64,000 nucleotides of DNA from Aegilops tauschii subsp. strangulata (GCF_002575655.3 NC_053036.3:154418627-154482626); one strand, 5' to 3'. Shown: positions 34,792 to 47,691, counted from the first letter of the stretch. Notes: a model not told the origin generated them from the letters alone. Translations and numbers: made by a program.

Positions 34792-36347
34792 TGATACGTC
34801 TCCAACGTATCTATAATTTTTGATTGCTTCATGCTATATTATATTCTGGTTTGGATGATTAATGGGCTCTGTTATACACTTTTATATTATTTTTGGGACT
34901 ACCCTATTAACCGGAGGACCAGCCCAAATGGCTGTTTTTTTTGCCAATTTCAGTGTTTCGTAGAAAAAGAATATCAAACGGAGTCCAAACGGAATGAAAC
35001 CTTCGGGAACGTGATTTTCGGAACAAACGTGATCCAGAGGACTTGGACCCAACGTCAAGGAAGCAACCAGGAGGGCACGAGGTAGGGGGCGCGCCCTCCA
35101 CCCTCGTGGGGCCCACGTTGCTCCACCGATGTACTTCTTCCTCTTATATATACCTACGTCCCCCAAACCAACAGAAGCATCCACGAAAACCTAATTCCAC
35201 CGCCGCAACCTTCTGTACCCGTGAGATCCCATATTGGGGCCTTTTCCGGCGCCTGCCGGAGGGGGCATTGATCACGGAGCGCTTCTACATCAACACCATA
35301 GCCTCTTCGATGATGTGTGAGTAGTTTACCTCAGACCTCCGGGTCCATAGTTATTAGCTAGATGGCTTCTTCTCTCTTTTTGGATCTCAATACAAAGTTC
35401 TCCATGATTCTTGTGGAGATCTATTCGATGTAATCTTCTTTTGCGGTGTGTTTGTTGAGACCGATGAATTGTGGGTTTATGATCAAGTTTATCTATGAAC
35501 AATATTTGAATCTCCTCTGAATTATTTTATGTATGATTGGTTATCTTTGCAAGTCTCTTCGAATTATCAGCTTGGTTTGGCCTACTAGATTGATCTTTCT
35601 TGCAATGGGAGAAGTGCTTAGCTTTGGGTTCAATCTTGCGGTGTCCTTTCCCAGTGACAGTAGGGGAAGCAAGGCACGTATTGTATTGTTGCCATCGAGG
35701 ATAACAAGATGGGGTTTATATCATATTGCAAGAGTTTATCCCTTTACATCATGTCATCTTACTTAAAGCGTTACTCTGTTCTTATGAACTTACTACTCTA
35801 GATGCATGCTGGATAGCGGTCGATGTGTGGAGTAATAGTAGTAGATGCAGGCAGGAGTCGGTCTACTTGTCACGCACGTGATGCCTATATACATGATCAT
35901 AGCTAGATATTCTCATAACTATGCTCAATTCTATCAATTTCTCAACAGTAATTTGTTCACCCACCGTAATACTTATGCTCTCGAGAGAAGCCACTAGTGA
36001 AACCTATGGCCCCCAGGTCTATTCTCCATCATATTAATCTTCCAACACTTAGTTATTTTTATTGCCTTTTATTTTACTTTGCACCTTTATTATAAAAATA
36101 CCAAAAATATTATCATATCATATCTATCAGATCTCACTTTCATATGTGACCGTGAAGGGATTGACAACCCCTTTATTGCGTAGGTTGCGAGGTTTATATT
36201 TCTTTGTGTAGGTGCGAGGGACTTGGGCGTGGCCTCCTACTGGATTGATACCTTGGTTCTCAAAAACTGAGGGAAATACTTACGCTACTTTACTGCATCA
36301 CCCTTTCCTCTTCAAGGGAAAACCAACGCAGTGCTCAAGAGGTAGCA
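34792..36347 (+). mobile_element. 5' LTR of element D
   Basis: TGATACGTCTCCAACGTATC to ...CTCAAGAGGTAGCA, 1556 bases. TATA box TATATATA at 35145-35152, about 355 bases in. Open frames such as 35533-35766 recur in every Sabrina LTR of the window but carry no known domain. Confidence 0.93.
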
Positions 36348-36358
36348 AGAAGGATTTC

Positions 36359-36376
36359 TGGCGCCGTTACTGGGGA
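36359..36376 (+). other. primer binding site, tRNA-Asp type (D)
   Basis: TGGCGCCGTTACTGGGGA, 11 bases after the LTR; complementary to the 3' end of tRNA-Asp with one or two mismatches. Confidence 0.8.
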
Positions 36377-36564
36377 GTCTACGCAAATGTCAACATACCA
36401 AGTATTCATCACAAACTCTTATCTCCCGCATTACATTATTTGCCATTTGCCTCTCGTTTTCCTCTCCCCCACTTCACCCTTGCCGTTTTACTCGCCCTCT
36501 CTTTTCTGTTTGCCTCTTTTTCGCTTACTTCTTGTTTGCTCGTGTGTTGGATTGCTTGTTTGTC

Positions 36565-39500
36565 ATGATGGCTCAAGATAATACTAAATTGTGTGACTTT
36601 ACCAATACCAACAACAATGATTTTCTTAGCACTCCGATTGCTCCTCTTACCGATACTGAATCTTGTGAAATTAATGCTGCTTTGTTGAATCTTGTCATGA
36701 AAGATCAATTCGCCGGCCTTCCTAGTGAAGATGCCGCTACCCATCTAAATAGCTTCGTTCATTTGTGTGATATGCAAAAGAAGAAAGATGTGGACAATGA
36801 TATTGTTAAATTGAATCTATTTCCTTTTTTCGCTTAGAGATCGTGCAAAAGCTTCGTTTTCGTCTTTGCCTAAAAATAGTATTGATTCTTGGAATAACTG
36901 CAATGATGCTTTTATCTCTAAGTATTTTCCTCCCGCTAAGATCATCTCTCCTAGAAATGATATTATGAATTTTAAGCAACTTGATCATGAACATGTTGCA
37001 CAAGCTTGGGAGCGGATGAAATTAATGATACGTAATTTCCCTACACATGGTTTAAATCTTTGGATGATTATACAAAAAATTTATGCCGGATTGAATTTTG
37101 CTTCTAGAAATCTTTTAGATTCGGCCGCGGGAGGTACTTTTATGGAAATCACTTTAGGAGAAGCTACTGAACTCCTAGATAATATTATGGTTAATTATTC
37201 TCAATGGCACACTGAAAGATCTACTAATAAAAAGGTGCATGCGATAGAAGAAATTAATGTTTTGAGTGGAAGGATGGATGAGCTTATGAAATTATTTGCT
37301 ACTAAAAGTGTTTCTTCTGATCCTAATGATATGTCTTTGTCTACTTTGATTGAGAATAATTATGAATCTATGGATGTGAATTTTGTTGGTAGGAATAATT
37401 TTGGTAACAGCGCGCATAGAGGAAACTTTAATCCTAGGCTGTACCCTCACTAGTAGAAAAAGGGCCTTTAGTCCCGGTTCTGGAACCGGGACTAAAGGGT
37501 CGTTACTAAAGCCTCCCCCTTTAGTCCTGGTTCTTACACGAACCGGGACTAAAGGCCCTCCACGTGGCCGCTGCCTAGAGGTCCACCTTTAGTCCCAGTT
37601 GGTAACACCAGCCGGTACTAAAGGAAATTTTATGATGTTTTTTGAATTTTTTTTTTGAATTTTCAAATTTTTGAATTTTTTTTAACCTCTAATCTCTAAT
37701 CACCCCTCATCACTGCTCAATTTAACCTCTAATCTCTAATCACCCCTCATCATTCCAAATCATCTAACTTCCCGGATGGTCACCCATCCTCTCACTACTC
37801 CAGCCTGAGCACGCTTAACTTCCGGGTTCTATTCTCCCTCGTTTCCAAGTCTGCACTTGTTGTTTTCCTGACAATAGTAAGATGTCAATCCTATTAACCC
37901 TCAGGAATTTAGCTTGAGCATGAAGTCACACATTTCACTATTTGAGTTTGAAACTATTGTTCTAAAAACAATAATTATTTAGTAACACTAATATTTCTTG
38001 AATAATTAGTTTGACCATTGTTTGACCACGGTTTGACCAGATTTGACCAAAATTCAAAAAAACTGAAATAATTATTTAGTAACACTAATATTCTTGAATA
38101 ATTATTTAGTAACACTAATACTTCTTGAATAAGTAGTTTGACCATAGTTTGACCAGATTTAACAAAAATTCAATAAAAAACAGAAATTTGAGCATAACTT
38201 TTTTTCCTTTTAGAATTTGAGGATTCTAAAAATTTGCAAACAGGGCATAGATAGTCAAAATCGGATGCGGATTTTCGTGCTGAACATTTTGATATATTAT
38301 ACGTTTTTTTCTGACATCGTATGCAAAAGTTATAGCCGTTTTACATTTTCCCTAAACTTTTTGCAAAACATGTCCAAATTTAAGTTTTTAAATTTTCCTA
38401 ACTAGTACATGTAGTAACATAACTACCTCTGGAAGGATTTTAATTTTTGAAGTTTTTATCATTTTCTTTTGCTTTTTACAAAACTGAAAAGGCGATCCAC
38501 GGGGGGGGGGGGGGTTTAGAGTTTGAAAATGGGACCTTTAGTACCGGTTCGTGCCATGAACCGGTACTAATGCCTCAAACCCCATTAGTACCGGTTGGTG
38601 GCTCGAACCGGGACTAAAGGTCTAACCTTTAGTACCGGTTGGTGGCACAAACCGGTACTAATGGGCATCGCACCCTTTAGTCCCGGTTCGTGGCACCAAC
38701 CGGGACTAAAGGTCCCATTTGAACCGGGACTAATGCCTGTACGGTGCCCTAGCCGCTTGAACCGGGACTAATGCTCACATTAGTCCCGGTTCGTAATGCA
38801 ACCGAGATTAATGCTCTTTTCTGGCCGAACCAAAGCCCTATTTTCTACTAGTGCCTAGTAATTCCTCTAATAATTATGGTAATTCCTACAACAATGCTTA
38901 TGGAAAATTTAATAAGATGCCCTCTGAATTTGAGACTGGTGTTAAGGAGTTTAGGATTTCACAAAAGAATTTCAATGCTTTGCATGAAGAAAAATTGCTC
39001 AAAGTTGACGGATTGGCTAGGAACATTGATAGAATTTCTCTTGATGTTGATTCTTTGAAACTTAGATCTATTCCACCTAAGCATGATATCAATGAGTCTC
39101 TCAAAGCCATGAGAATTTCCATTGATGAGTGCAAAGAAAGAACCGCTAGGATGCGTGCTAAGAAAGATTGCTTTGTGAAAGCGTGTTCTTGTAATTTCTA
39201 TGAAAATAAAGACGAAGATCTAAAAGTTATTGATGTGTCTCCTATTAAATCTTTCTTTTGCAATACGAATCTTGATGATGATGGGACTGAATATGATCCA
39301 CCTTTACCTAGAAGGCATTCAAAAAATTAAGAGTTTTTAGATCTTGATGCTAAAATTGATAAAAGTGAGATTGAAGAGATCAAAACTCTAGATATTAATA
39401 AACCCACTATTTTGGATATCAAGGAATTTAATTATGATAATTGCTCTTTGATAGATTGTATTTCCTTGTTGCAATCTGTGCTAAATTCTCCTCATGCTTA

Positions 39501-40060
39501 TAGTCAAAATAAAGCTTTTACTAAACATATCGTTGATGCTTTGATGCAATCTTATGAAGAAAAACTTGAGTTGGAAGTTTCTATCCCTAGAAAACTTTAT
39601 GATGAGTGGGAACCTACTATTAAAATTGAAATTAAAGATCAGGAATGCTATGCTTTGTTTGATTTGGGTGCTAGTATTTCCACGATTCCAAAAACTTTGT
39701 GTGATTTGCTAGGTTTCCGTGAATTTGATGATTGTTCTTTGAATTTGCACCTTGCAGATTCCACCATTAAGAAACCTATGGGAAGAATTAATGATGTTCT
39801 TATTGTTGCAAATTGGAATTATGTGCCCGTAGATTTTATTGTGCTTGACATAGATTGCAATCCTTCATGTCCTATTATTCTTGGTAGACCTTTCCTTAGA
39901 ACGATTGGTGCAATTATTGATATGAAGGAAGGGAAATATTAGATTCCAATTTCCGTTAAAGAAAGGCATGGAACACTTTCCTACAAATAAAATAAAATTA
40001 CCTTATGAATCTATTATGAGAGCCACTTATGGATTGCCTACCAAAGATGGCAATACCTAG
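36565..40060 (+). pseudogene. gag-protease frame of element D, split by a CACTA element
   Basis: ATG 36565 (MMAQDNTKLCDF) opens a gag-like protein. An extra T in the T-run near 36830 shifts the frame into 36866-37453, with gag core words SWNNCNDAFISKYFP and AWERMKLMIRNFPTHGL. The CACTA element then occupies 37448-38853. After it the reading frame resumes in phase (SNNYGNSYNNAYGK). A TAA at 39328-39330 interrupts a linker, followed by a retroviral-type aspartic protease (ALFDLGASISTIPKTLCDLL near 39655, ILGRPFLRT near 39880). The typical DTGA/DSGA is DLGA here, as in Athila-lineage proteases. A frame change near 39940 leads to the natural C-terminus at 40060. Confidence 0.85.
37448..38853. mobile_element. 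1.4-kb non-autonomous CACTA element in gag of D
   Basis: Termini CACTAGTAGAAAA and (inverse) CACTAGTAGAAAA are perfect over 13 bases. It is flanked by CCT (37445-37447 and 38854-38856); removing the element plus one CCT restores D's reading frame. Both ends carry arrays of CTTTAGTCCCGGTT and its inverse AACCGGGACTAAAG, many as hairpins. The core (about 37620-38500) is AT-rich and has a 14-G run at 38501-38514. There is no transposase coding, so movement needs a helper with matching TnpA. Confidence 0.93.
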
Positions 40061-43000
40061 ATCTATCCTTGCTTTTATGCCTAGCTAGGGGCGTTAAACG
40101 ATAGCGCTTGTTGGGAGGCAACCCAATTTATTTTTTTAGTTTTTTTCTTTTTGCTTCTCTTTAGGAATAAATATTTGATATAGCATCTGGTTAGATTTTT
40201 TATGTTTTAATTAGTGTTTGTGCCAAGTTAAACCTATAGGATCTTCTTGGATGATAGTTATTTGATCTTGCCGAAAATTACAGAAACTTTCTGTTCACAA
40301 AAACAATTGTTAAAAATCACCAGAACGTGATAAAATATTTATTCCAATTGCTGCTAATCAATAAGCAAATTTTCTAGGTCATCCTATTTTGGCTGAATTT
40401 TTAGAGTTCCAGAAGTTTGCGTCAGTTACAGATTACTACAGACTGTTCTGTTTTTGACAGATTCTGTTTTTCGTGTGTTGTTTGCTTATTTTGATGAATC
40501 TATGGCTAGTAAAATAGTTTATAAACCATAGAGAAGTTGGAATACAGTAGTTTTAACACCAATATAAATAAAGAATGAGTTCATTACAGTACCTTGAAGT
40601 GGTGTTTTGTTTTCTTTCGCTAACGGAGCTCACGAGATTTTCTGCTAAGTTTTGTGTTGTGAAGTTTTCATGTTTTGGGTAAAAGATTTGATGGATTATG
40701 GAACAAGGAGTGGCAAGATCCTAAGCTTGGGGATGCCCATGGCACCCTAAGATAATCTAAGGACACCAAAAAGCCAAAGCTTGGGGATTCCCCGGAAGAC
40801 ATCCCCTCTTTCGTCTACTTCCATCGGTAACTTTACTTGGAGCTATATTTTTATTCACCACATGATATGTGTTTTGCTTGGAGCGTCTTGTATTATTTGA
40901 GTCTTTGATTTTTAGTTTACCACAATCATCTTTTCTGTACACACCTTTTGAGAGAGACAAACATGATTCGGAATTTATTAGAATACTCTATGCGCTTCGC
41001 TTATATCTTTTGAGCTATATAGTTTTTGCTCTAGTGCTTCACTTATATCTTTTAGAGCACGGTGGTGGTTTTATTTTATAGAAATTATTGATCTCTAATG
41101 CTTCACTTATATTATTTTGAGAGTCCTTTAGAACAGCATGGTAATTTTCTTTGGCAATAAAATTAGTCCTAATATGATAGGCATCCAAGATGGGTATAAT
41201 AAGAACTTTCATAAAAAGTGCATTGAATACTATGAGAAGTTTGATATCTTTTAGAGCACGGCGGTGGTTTTGTTTTATAGGAACTATTATTCTCTCATGC
41301 TTCACTTATATTATTTTGAGAGTCTTAAACAGCATGGTAATTTGCTTAAATTGGGAAATTAATTCTAATATGTTAGGTATTCAAGACTAGTAAAAACTTT
41401 CTTATGAGTGTGCTGAATACTAAGAGAAGTTTGATGCTTGATGATTGTTTTGAGATATGGAGGTAGTGATATTAAAGTTGTGCTAGTTGAGTAGTTGTGA
41501 AATTGAGAAATACTTGTGTTGTTGTTTGCAAGTCCCATAGCATGCACGTATGGTAAACGTTATGTAACAAATTTGAAACATGAGGTGTTCTTTGATTGTC
41601 TTCCTTATGAGTGGCGGTCGGGGATGAGCGATGGTCTGTTCCTACCAATCTATCCACCTAGGAGCATGCGCGTAGTGCTTGGTTTTTGATGACTTCTAGA
41701 TTTTTGCAATAAGTATGTGAGTTCTTTATGACTAATGTTGAGTCCATGGATTATACGCACTCTTACCCTTCCATCATTGCTAGCCTCTTCGGTACCGTGC
41801 ATTGCCCTTTCTCACATTGAGAGTTGGTGCAAACTTCGCTGGTGCATCCAAACCCCATGATATAATACGCTCTTTCACACATAAACCTCCTTATATCTCC
41901 CTCAAAACAGCCACCATACCTACCTATTATGACATTTCCATAGCCATTCCGAGATATATTGCCATGCAACTTTCCACCGTTCCATTATTCATGACACGTT
42001 CATCATTTTTTTATTGCTTTGCATGATCATGTAATTGACATCGTATTTGTGGCAAAGCCACCGTTCATAATTTTTCATACATGTCACTCTTGATTCATTG
42101 CCTATCCCGGCATACCGCCGGAGGCATTCATATAGAGTCATACTTTGTTCTAGTATCGAGTTGTAATCATTGAGTTGTAATTAAATAGAAGTGTGATGAT
42201 CATCATTCATAGAGCATTGTCCCAATAAAAAAGAAGAGAAAGGCCAAATAAAAAAACAAGGCCCAAAAAAAGAAAAAAAAGGGACAATGCTACTATCCTT
42301 TTTCCACACTTGTGCTTCAAAGTAGCACCATGATCTTCATGATAGAGAGTCTCTTGTTTTGTCACTTTCATATACTAGTGGGAATTTTTCATTATAGAAC
42401 TTGGCTTGTATATTCCAACAATGGGCTTCCTCAAATTCCCTAGGTCTTCGTGAGCAAGCAAGTTGGATGCACACCCACTTAGTTTCTTTTGTTGTGCTTT
42501 CATGCATTTATAGCTCTAGTGCATCCGTTGCATGGCAATCCCTACTCCTCACATTGACATCAATTGATGGGCATCTCCATAGCCCGTTGATTAGCTGCGT
42601 CGATGTGAGACTTTATCCCTTTTTGTCTTCTCCAGATAACCCCCATCATTATATTCTATTCCACCCATAGTGCTATATCCATGGCTCACGCTCATGTATT
42701 GCGTGAAGGTGAAAAAGTTTGAGATTACTAAAGTATGAAACAATTGCTTGGCTTGTCATCGAGGTTGTGCATGATGAGAGCATTCCTGTGTGACGAAAAT
42801 GGAGCATGACTAAACTATATGATATTGTAGGGATGAACTTTCTTTGGCCATGTTATTTTGAGAAGACATGACTGCTTAGTTAGTATGCTTGAAGTATTAT
42901 TACTTTTATGTCAATATTAAACTTTTATCTTGAATCTTTCGGATCTGAATATTCATACCACAATTAAGAGGGTTACATTAAAAAATTATGCCAAGTAGCA

Positions 43001-43071
43001 TTCCGCATAAAAAATTCTGTTTTTATCATTTACCTACTCGAGGACGAGCAGGAATTAAGCTTGGGGATGCT
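40061..43071 (+). mobile_element. non-coding 3' region of element D
   Basis: Opens with CTAGCTAGGGGCGTTAAACG, ATAGCGCTTGTTGGGAGGCAA (about 40080-40125), a block shared with C and E. The word AAGCTTGGGGATGC occurs at 40723 and, one base different, at 40777, and again directly at the 3' LTR (43057-43070), where it must serve as the plus-strand priming tract. The rest is AT-rich with no conserved frame. Confidence 0.8.
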
Positions 43072-44645
43072 TGATACGTCTCCAACGTATCTATAATTTT
43101 TGACTGCTTCATGCTATATTATATTCTGTTTTGGATGATTAATCGGCTTTGTTATACACTTTTATATTGTTTTTGGGACTAACCTATTAACCGGAGGCCC
43201 AGCCAAAATTGCTGTTTTTTTGCCTATTTTAGTGTTTCGCAAAAAAAGAATATCAAACGGACTCCAAACGGAATGAAACCTTCGGGAACGTGATTTTCAG
43301 AACAGACGTGATCCAGAGGACTTGGACCCAACGTCAAGAAAGCAACCAGGACGACACGAGGTAGGGGGCGCGACTACCCCCTGGGCGCGCCCTCCACCCT
43401 CGTGGGGCCCACGTTGCTCCACCGATGTACTTCTTCCTCCTATATATACCTACGTACCCCCAAACCAACAGAAGCATCCACGAAAACCTAATTCCACCGC
43501 CGCAACCTTCTGTACCCATGAGATCCCATATTGGGGCCTTTTCCGGCGTCTTGCCGGAGGGGGCATTGATCACGGAGGGCTTCTACAGCAACACCATAGC
43601 CTCTCCGATGATGTGCGAGTAGTTTACCTCAGACCTTTGGGTCCATAGTTATTAGCTAGATGGCTTCTTCTCTCTTTTTGGATCTCAATACAATGTTCTC
43701 CCCCTCTCTCGTGGAGATCTATTCGATGTAATCTGCTTTTGCGGTGTGTTTGTTGAGACCGATGAATTGTGGATTTATGATCAAGTTTATCTATGAACAA
43801 TATTTGAATCTCTTCTGAATTATTTTATGTATGATTGGTTATCTTTGCAAGTCTCTTCGAATTATCAGCTTGGTTTGGCCTACTAGATTGATCTTTCTTG
43901 CAATGGGAGAAGTGCTTAGCTTTGGGTTCTATCTTGCGGTGTCCTTTCCCAGTAATAGTAGGGGCAGCAAGGCACGTATTGTATTGTTGCCATCAAGCAT
44001 TACAAGATGGGGTTTATATCATATTGCATGAGTTTATCCCTCTACATCATGTCATCTTCCTTAAAGCGTTACTCTGTTCTTATGAACTTAATACTCTACA
44101 TGCATGCTGGATAGCGGTCGACGTGTGGAGTAATAGTAGTAGATGCAGGCAGGAGTCGGTCTACTTGTCACGCACGTGATGCCTATATACATGATCATAC
44201 CTAGATATTCTCATAACTATGCTCAATTCTATCAATTGCTCAACAGTAATTTGTTCACCCACCGTAATACTTATGCTCTTGAGAGAAGCCACTAGTGAAA
44301 CCTATGGCCCCGGGGTCTATTCTCCATCATATTAATCTTCCAACACTTAGTTATTTTTATTGCCTTTTATTTTACTTTGCATCTTTATTATAAAAATACC
44401 AAAAATATTATCTTATCATATCTATCAGATCTCACTTTTGTATGTGACCGTGAAGGGATTGACAACCCCTTTATTGCGTTGGTTGCAAGGTTTCTATTTG
44501 TTTGTGTAGGTGCGAGGGACTTGGGCGTGGCCTCCTACTGGATTGATACCTTGGTACTCAAAAACTGAGGGAAATACTTACGCTACTTTACTGCATCACC
44601 CTTTCCTCTTCAAGGGAAAACCAACGCAGTGCTCAAGAGGTAGCA
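43072..44645 (+). mobile_element. 3' LTR of element D
   Basis: TGATACGTCTCCAACGTATC to ...CTCAAGAGGTAGCA, 1574 bases, TATA box at 43441-43448. It differs from the 5' LTR by scattered substitutions and a short insertion near 43370-43390 (CGACTACCCCCTGGGCG). Confidence 0.93.
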
Positions 44646-44799
44646 CAAGCCAACGGGCGAGACCCCATCCTTCCTCATCTACGGAGCAGAAGCGGTTCTT
44701 CCTCACGAGGTCAAGCATCGCTCCGCGCGGGTCCTGGTGTTTGATGAGGTGTAGCAGGACGCCATGCGAGGCATGGACCTCGTGCTGGGGGAGGAGCGC
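44646..44799 (+). pseudogene. integrase segment of Tat element B between two insertions
   Basis: 154 bases that match A at about 26373-26517 (PTGETP, LIYGAEAVLPHEVKHRSAR, MDLVLGEE). A TAG at 44752 stands where A has CAG. The piece is bounded by D on the left and the Tekay element on the right. Confidence 0.9.
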
Positions 44800-47579
44800 T
44801 GTAACATCCCAAATTTTCAATTTGGAATGTTATACATAGATCATTCTTGCATGACATATTTTATTGCATTTTGTTTTGCGATCCTAGAAATTCTAGGCAA
44901 CTCAAGGACCCACAGAGAGAGTTGGGGATTTCATTATTTTCATATTTGGGTTTTCTCAAATTTTGAAAATAGGATCATTTGTTTTAATTATTTTCTCTCC
45001 GAAAATATTTCATATCAATTATATGAGAGGGGATAATATCACTTCTCCAAAAATAATGAAATATTGGAGGAAAAATATTAAAAACAAATATTTGAGTTTA
45101 TTTGGATTTTATTTGATTTTATTTGAACTAAGAAAAAAATATGTGTTTTTCAAAATTGCATTTTAGGCCCAAATAAATGTTCATCTTGTTCTAAATATTT
45201 TATTTAGACGGAGAAATTTTGTTTTTGGCATAGATTTTTATTTATTTTTCTAGGATTTATTTAAGTTTCGGCAAAATTTAATTTTAAAAAAAATATTTTT
45301 TTCTCGCCCGCGGACCGAACTGGGCCAAAGGCCCAGCCGGCCCATCTGCCCGCGCCGCCTCGCCCGAGCGTGGCCGAGCCGGACTCCCGCCGGAGTCTGG
45401 GTCAGCACCGCCGCCGCCGCCCGGGGGTGCCCCCTCCCCCAAGTCGGGCGCCCCCCGACCCCTTTAAGTACCCCACCCGCCGCAAACTCTTCCCCACCCC
45501 GAACCGAGCCGCCCCGCCGCTGAACGCCGCCGCCGTCGCCATTCCGCCGCCGCCGCAGGGAGCCGCCGCCACCCGCCCTCATCGCCGCCCCGCCGCCTGA
45601 CGCCAACCCCTCCGGAGCCTGCCGCCGGAGCCGCCACCGTCCCACGCCTCGCCGGAATCCCGCCGGACCCGAGGTAGCCGCCGCCACCTGTCTTTACCGG
45701 AAAACCGATCGGTTTTTTACAAAACCCGCGGTTTTTTTTAATATATAGATCGGTTTAGTTTTTTTTGGTTTATTTATTTTGCGGACATTCGTCCATACGT
45801 TAGTTTTAACGAACGGTTTTCGCCCGGTAGTTACAGACAAAGAACATTCATTCGTTAGCCTGTTCGTCTATTTTCCTTTTTCTCGGTTTTTTCGCGATTA
45901 TTTTCGATCGCGATTTCCGATCTGTTTTTCGTTTTAGTATAACTTTTCGCTCGTTTATCGGAATCAGGCGATTCAAGCGCCTAGAGTTTCGTCTCGAAAC
46001 CCTCTTTCTGTTTAACCAACTTTAACAAGATTTTGGTACTGTAAAATTTGACTTAGGTCCAGATTAGTAAACGAAGCTTGTTTCGTTCGCCGTTTGAGTT
46101 TCGTTGCTTCGTTCGATTTGATTCTTTTTGCAAACCGGAGTTCTTAAGTTGAACTTTCTGGTTAGATCTCTTATTTTGAGTTTTATCCGTGCACCCTTGC
46201 TTGATTGCTTATGTATGTATTGTTTGTTTGCGATAGAGTACCCGGAGTGCGAAGCGTGCTACTACGAGTCTCTAGGTTTCACGGATCATCAGCTAGGCAA
46301 GTAACACTTTGATCATACCTCTTTACCACCCAGTTTTATTGCATTAGATCAATCCTCAAACTATTCCATGATTAGGATCTGATTAAAATGTGGGTTTTGG
46401 GAAGTAGTTGAGGTAGTACCTATTGCCCTGTTTATATCAAACCATTGGGAGTTACTTCTACGTTTGCTTATATTGCTATGCTATGCTCATAGACGTGGAT
46501 TGGGTTTGAGATTTTTCCACGACAGATGTGAGATTGTTAATTAATGGTTCAACTTAAGGTGGCTACTTTAATTTACATCTGGGTGGATTGAGGCACCTGG
46601 AGAACCCAGTGTTGCCTGTATTTTTGGATATCCCGGAGTACCCGTGTGATCATCCTATGGACCGCCACCCAGACTCAAAGGGATCATGAGATTATTCATA
46701 CTAGAAACTTCCGTGTGCAACCACAAGCTATTATGGGCTCTAGCATAGTTGAGTAGGTTACATGACCTCTTGAAGAGGTGGGCTAGCAGATGTAGGGGAA
46801 AGTAGGTGTAACTGTCCACCCGAAGTAAAGAGTATTGTTTCTACAAGACTGTGTCTTGGTCATCCGTTTCTTAAACACCATGTAGTGCGAGAAATCAAGC
46901 GGAGGCGATCGAGTCTTGTGGGGAAAAGTGCGCAAACCTCTGCAGAGTGTACAATCTAATCATGGTTAGCCGTGTCCAGGTTATGGACATCTTGAGTATC
47001 TAGTTCTCGGATTATCATCTGAATCTCATCATCATGTTACTCAATTTAATTTGATTGGGTTAATCACGTTCTTAATTGGGATTGAATTGGAGGTACCTTC
47101 TCAATGTTTAACAACCACCATGATAGTTAAATAAAATTTATTCCTTTGTGGTAGGGAAAAATTGGCTTTTCGCAAAACTGTAACCATAGAGCTTTCCACC
47201 AGCCCAATATGCATATAGTGATAGTATTATTCTGGTCATTACCAGCATATTCCATGTGCTGACCCGTGTTCGGGCTGCAACGTATCATGTTGCAGACTTT
47301 TCAGACGATGAGTAAGGTGCCATAGGTCTTGGTCTTATACTCAATGATGCTGTTGGAGTTGATGGACTCACTTTATCTTCCAAGCCTTCCGCTGTTATCG
47401 TTTTTAGATGGCTTTAAGTCGTATATACTGTATTAAGTTCTCTTTTGAGATATTCGATGTAATAAGTGTGTGATTGCTACTCAGTTATCAATCCTTCAAG
47501 TACTATGTGTGACAGCATTACCGATCCAGGGATGACACTGATGCACAGAGACTAGACTGTTTGAGGTCTGGTCGCTACA
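44800..47579 (+). mobile_element. 5' LTR of Tekay element
   Basis: TGTAACATCCCAAATTTTCA to ...GAGGTCTGGTCGCTACA, 2780 bases. An AT-rich first 500 bases are followed by a GC-rich CCG-repeat stretch (45300-45690) that resembles a 5' leader. TTTAAGTA near 45462 may act as the TATA box. Its open frames are not conserved coding. Confidence 0.93.
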
Positions 47580-47583
47580 AAGA

Positions 47584-47596
47584 TGGTATCAGAGCA
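47584..47596 (+). other. primer binding site, initiator tRNA-Met type
   Basis: TGGTATCAGAGCA lies four bases after the LTR end and is the standard initiator tRNA-Met primer site of plant chromoviruses and Copia elements. Confidence 0.88.
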
Positions 47597-47691
47597 CACG
47601 CTGACTGTAGGACACGACCACTAAGCTAAAGCCCTTTATCACTACTCTCTTCTCATTTCTAACTCCTCTCCTTCTCTTCCACTCTTTTAGG

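Larger units (their letters stand above)
34792..44645 (+). mobile_element. Sabrina-type (Athila-lineage) element D, non-autonomous
   Basis: Two LTRs (34792-36347 and 43072-44645), a tRNA-Asp primer site, a gag-protease frame only, and about 3 kb of non-coding 3' region. There is no RT, RNase H or integrase, so it depends on a helper. It sits in B's integrase. The flanks are GAAGT (34787-34791) and CAAGC (44646-44650), which can both derive from GAAGC by one change next to each LTR. Element A, uninterrupted here, has CAAAC at this place. A 1.4-kb CACTA element is inserted in its gag. Confidence 0.9.

Noticed and set aside
35533..35766. Conserved small frame in Sabrina LTRs (also 10052-10252, 43831-44031)
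   Set aside because: It recurs because the LTRs are copies of one family; length and end differ between copies and no domain is visible. It lies downstream of the TATA box but I see no support for translation.
37448..38853. CRISPR-like array of regularly repeated hairpins
   Set aside because: The repeats are inverted as well as direct, spacing is irregular, and CACTA termini plus a 3-bp duplication identify a plant transposon. The same holds for the arrays at 10455-11015.
45250..45687. Gly/Arg-rich frames in the GC-rich part of the Tekay LTRs (also 53513-53899)
   Set aside because: CCG-rich leader sequence gives open frames on both strands; frames are shifted between the two LTRs.
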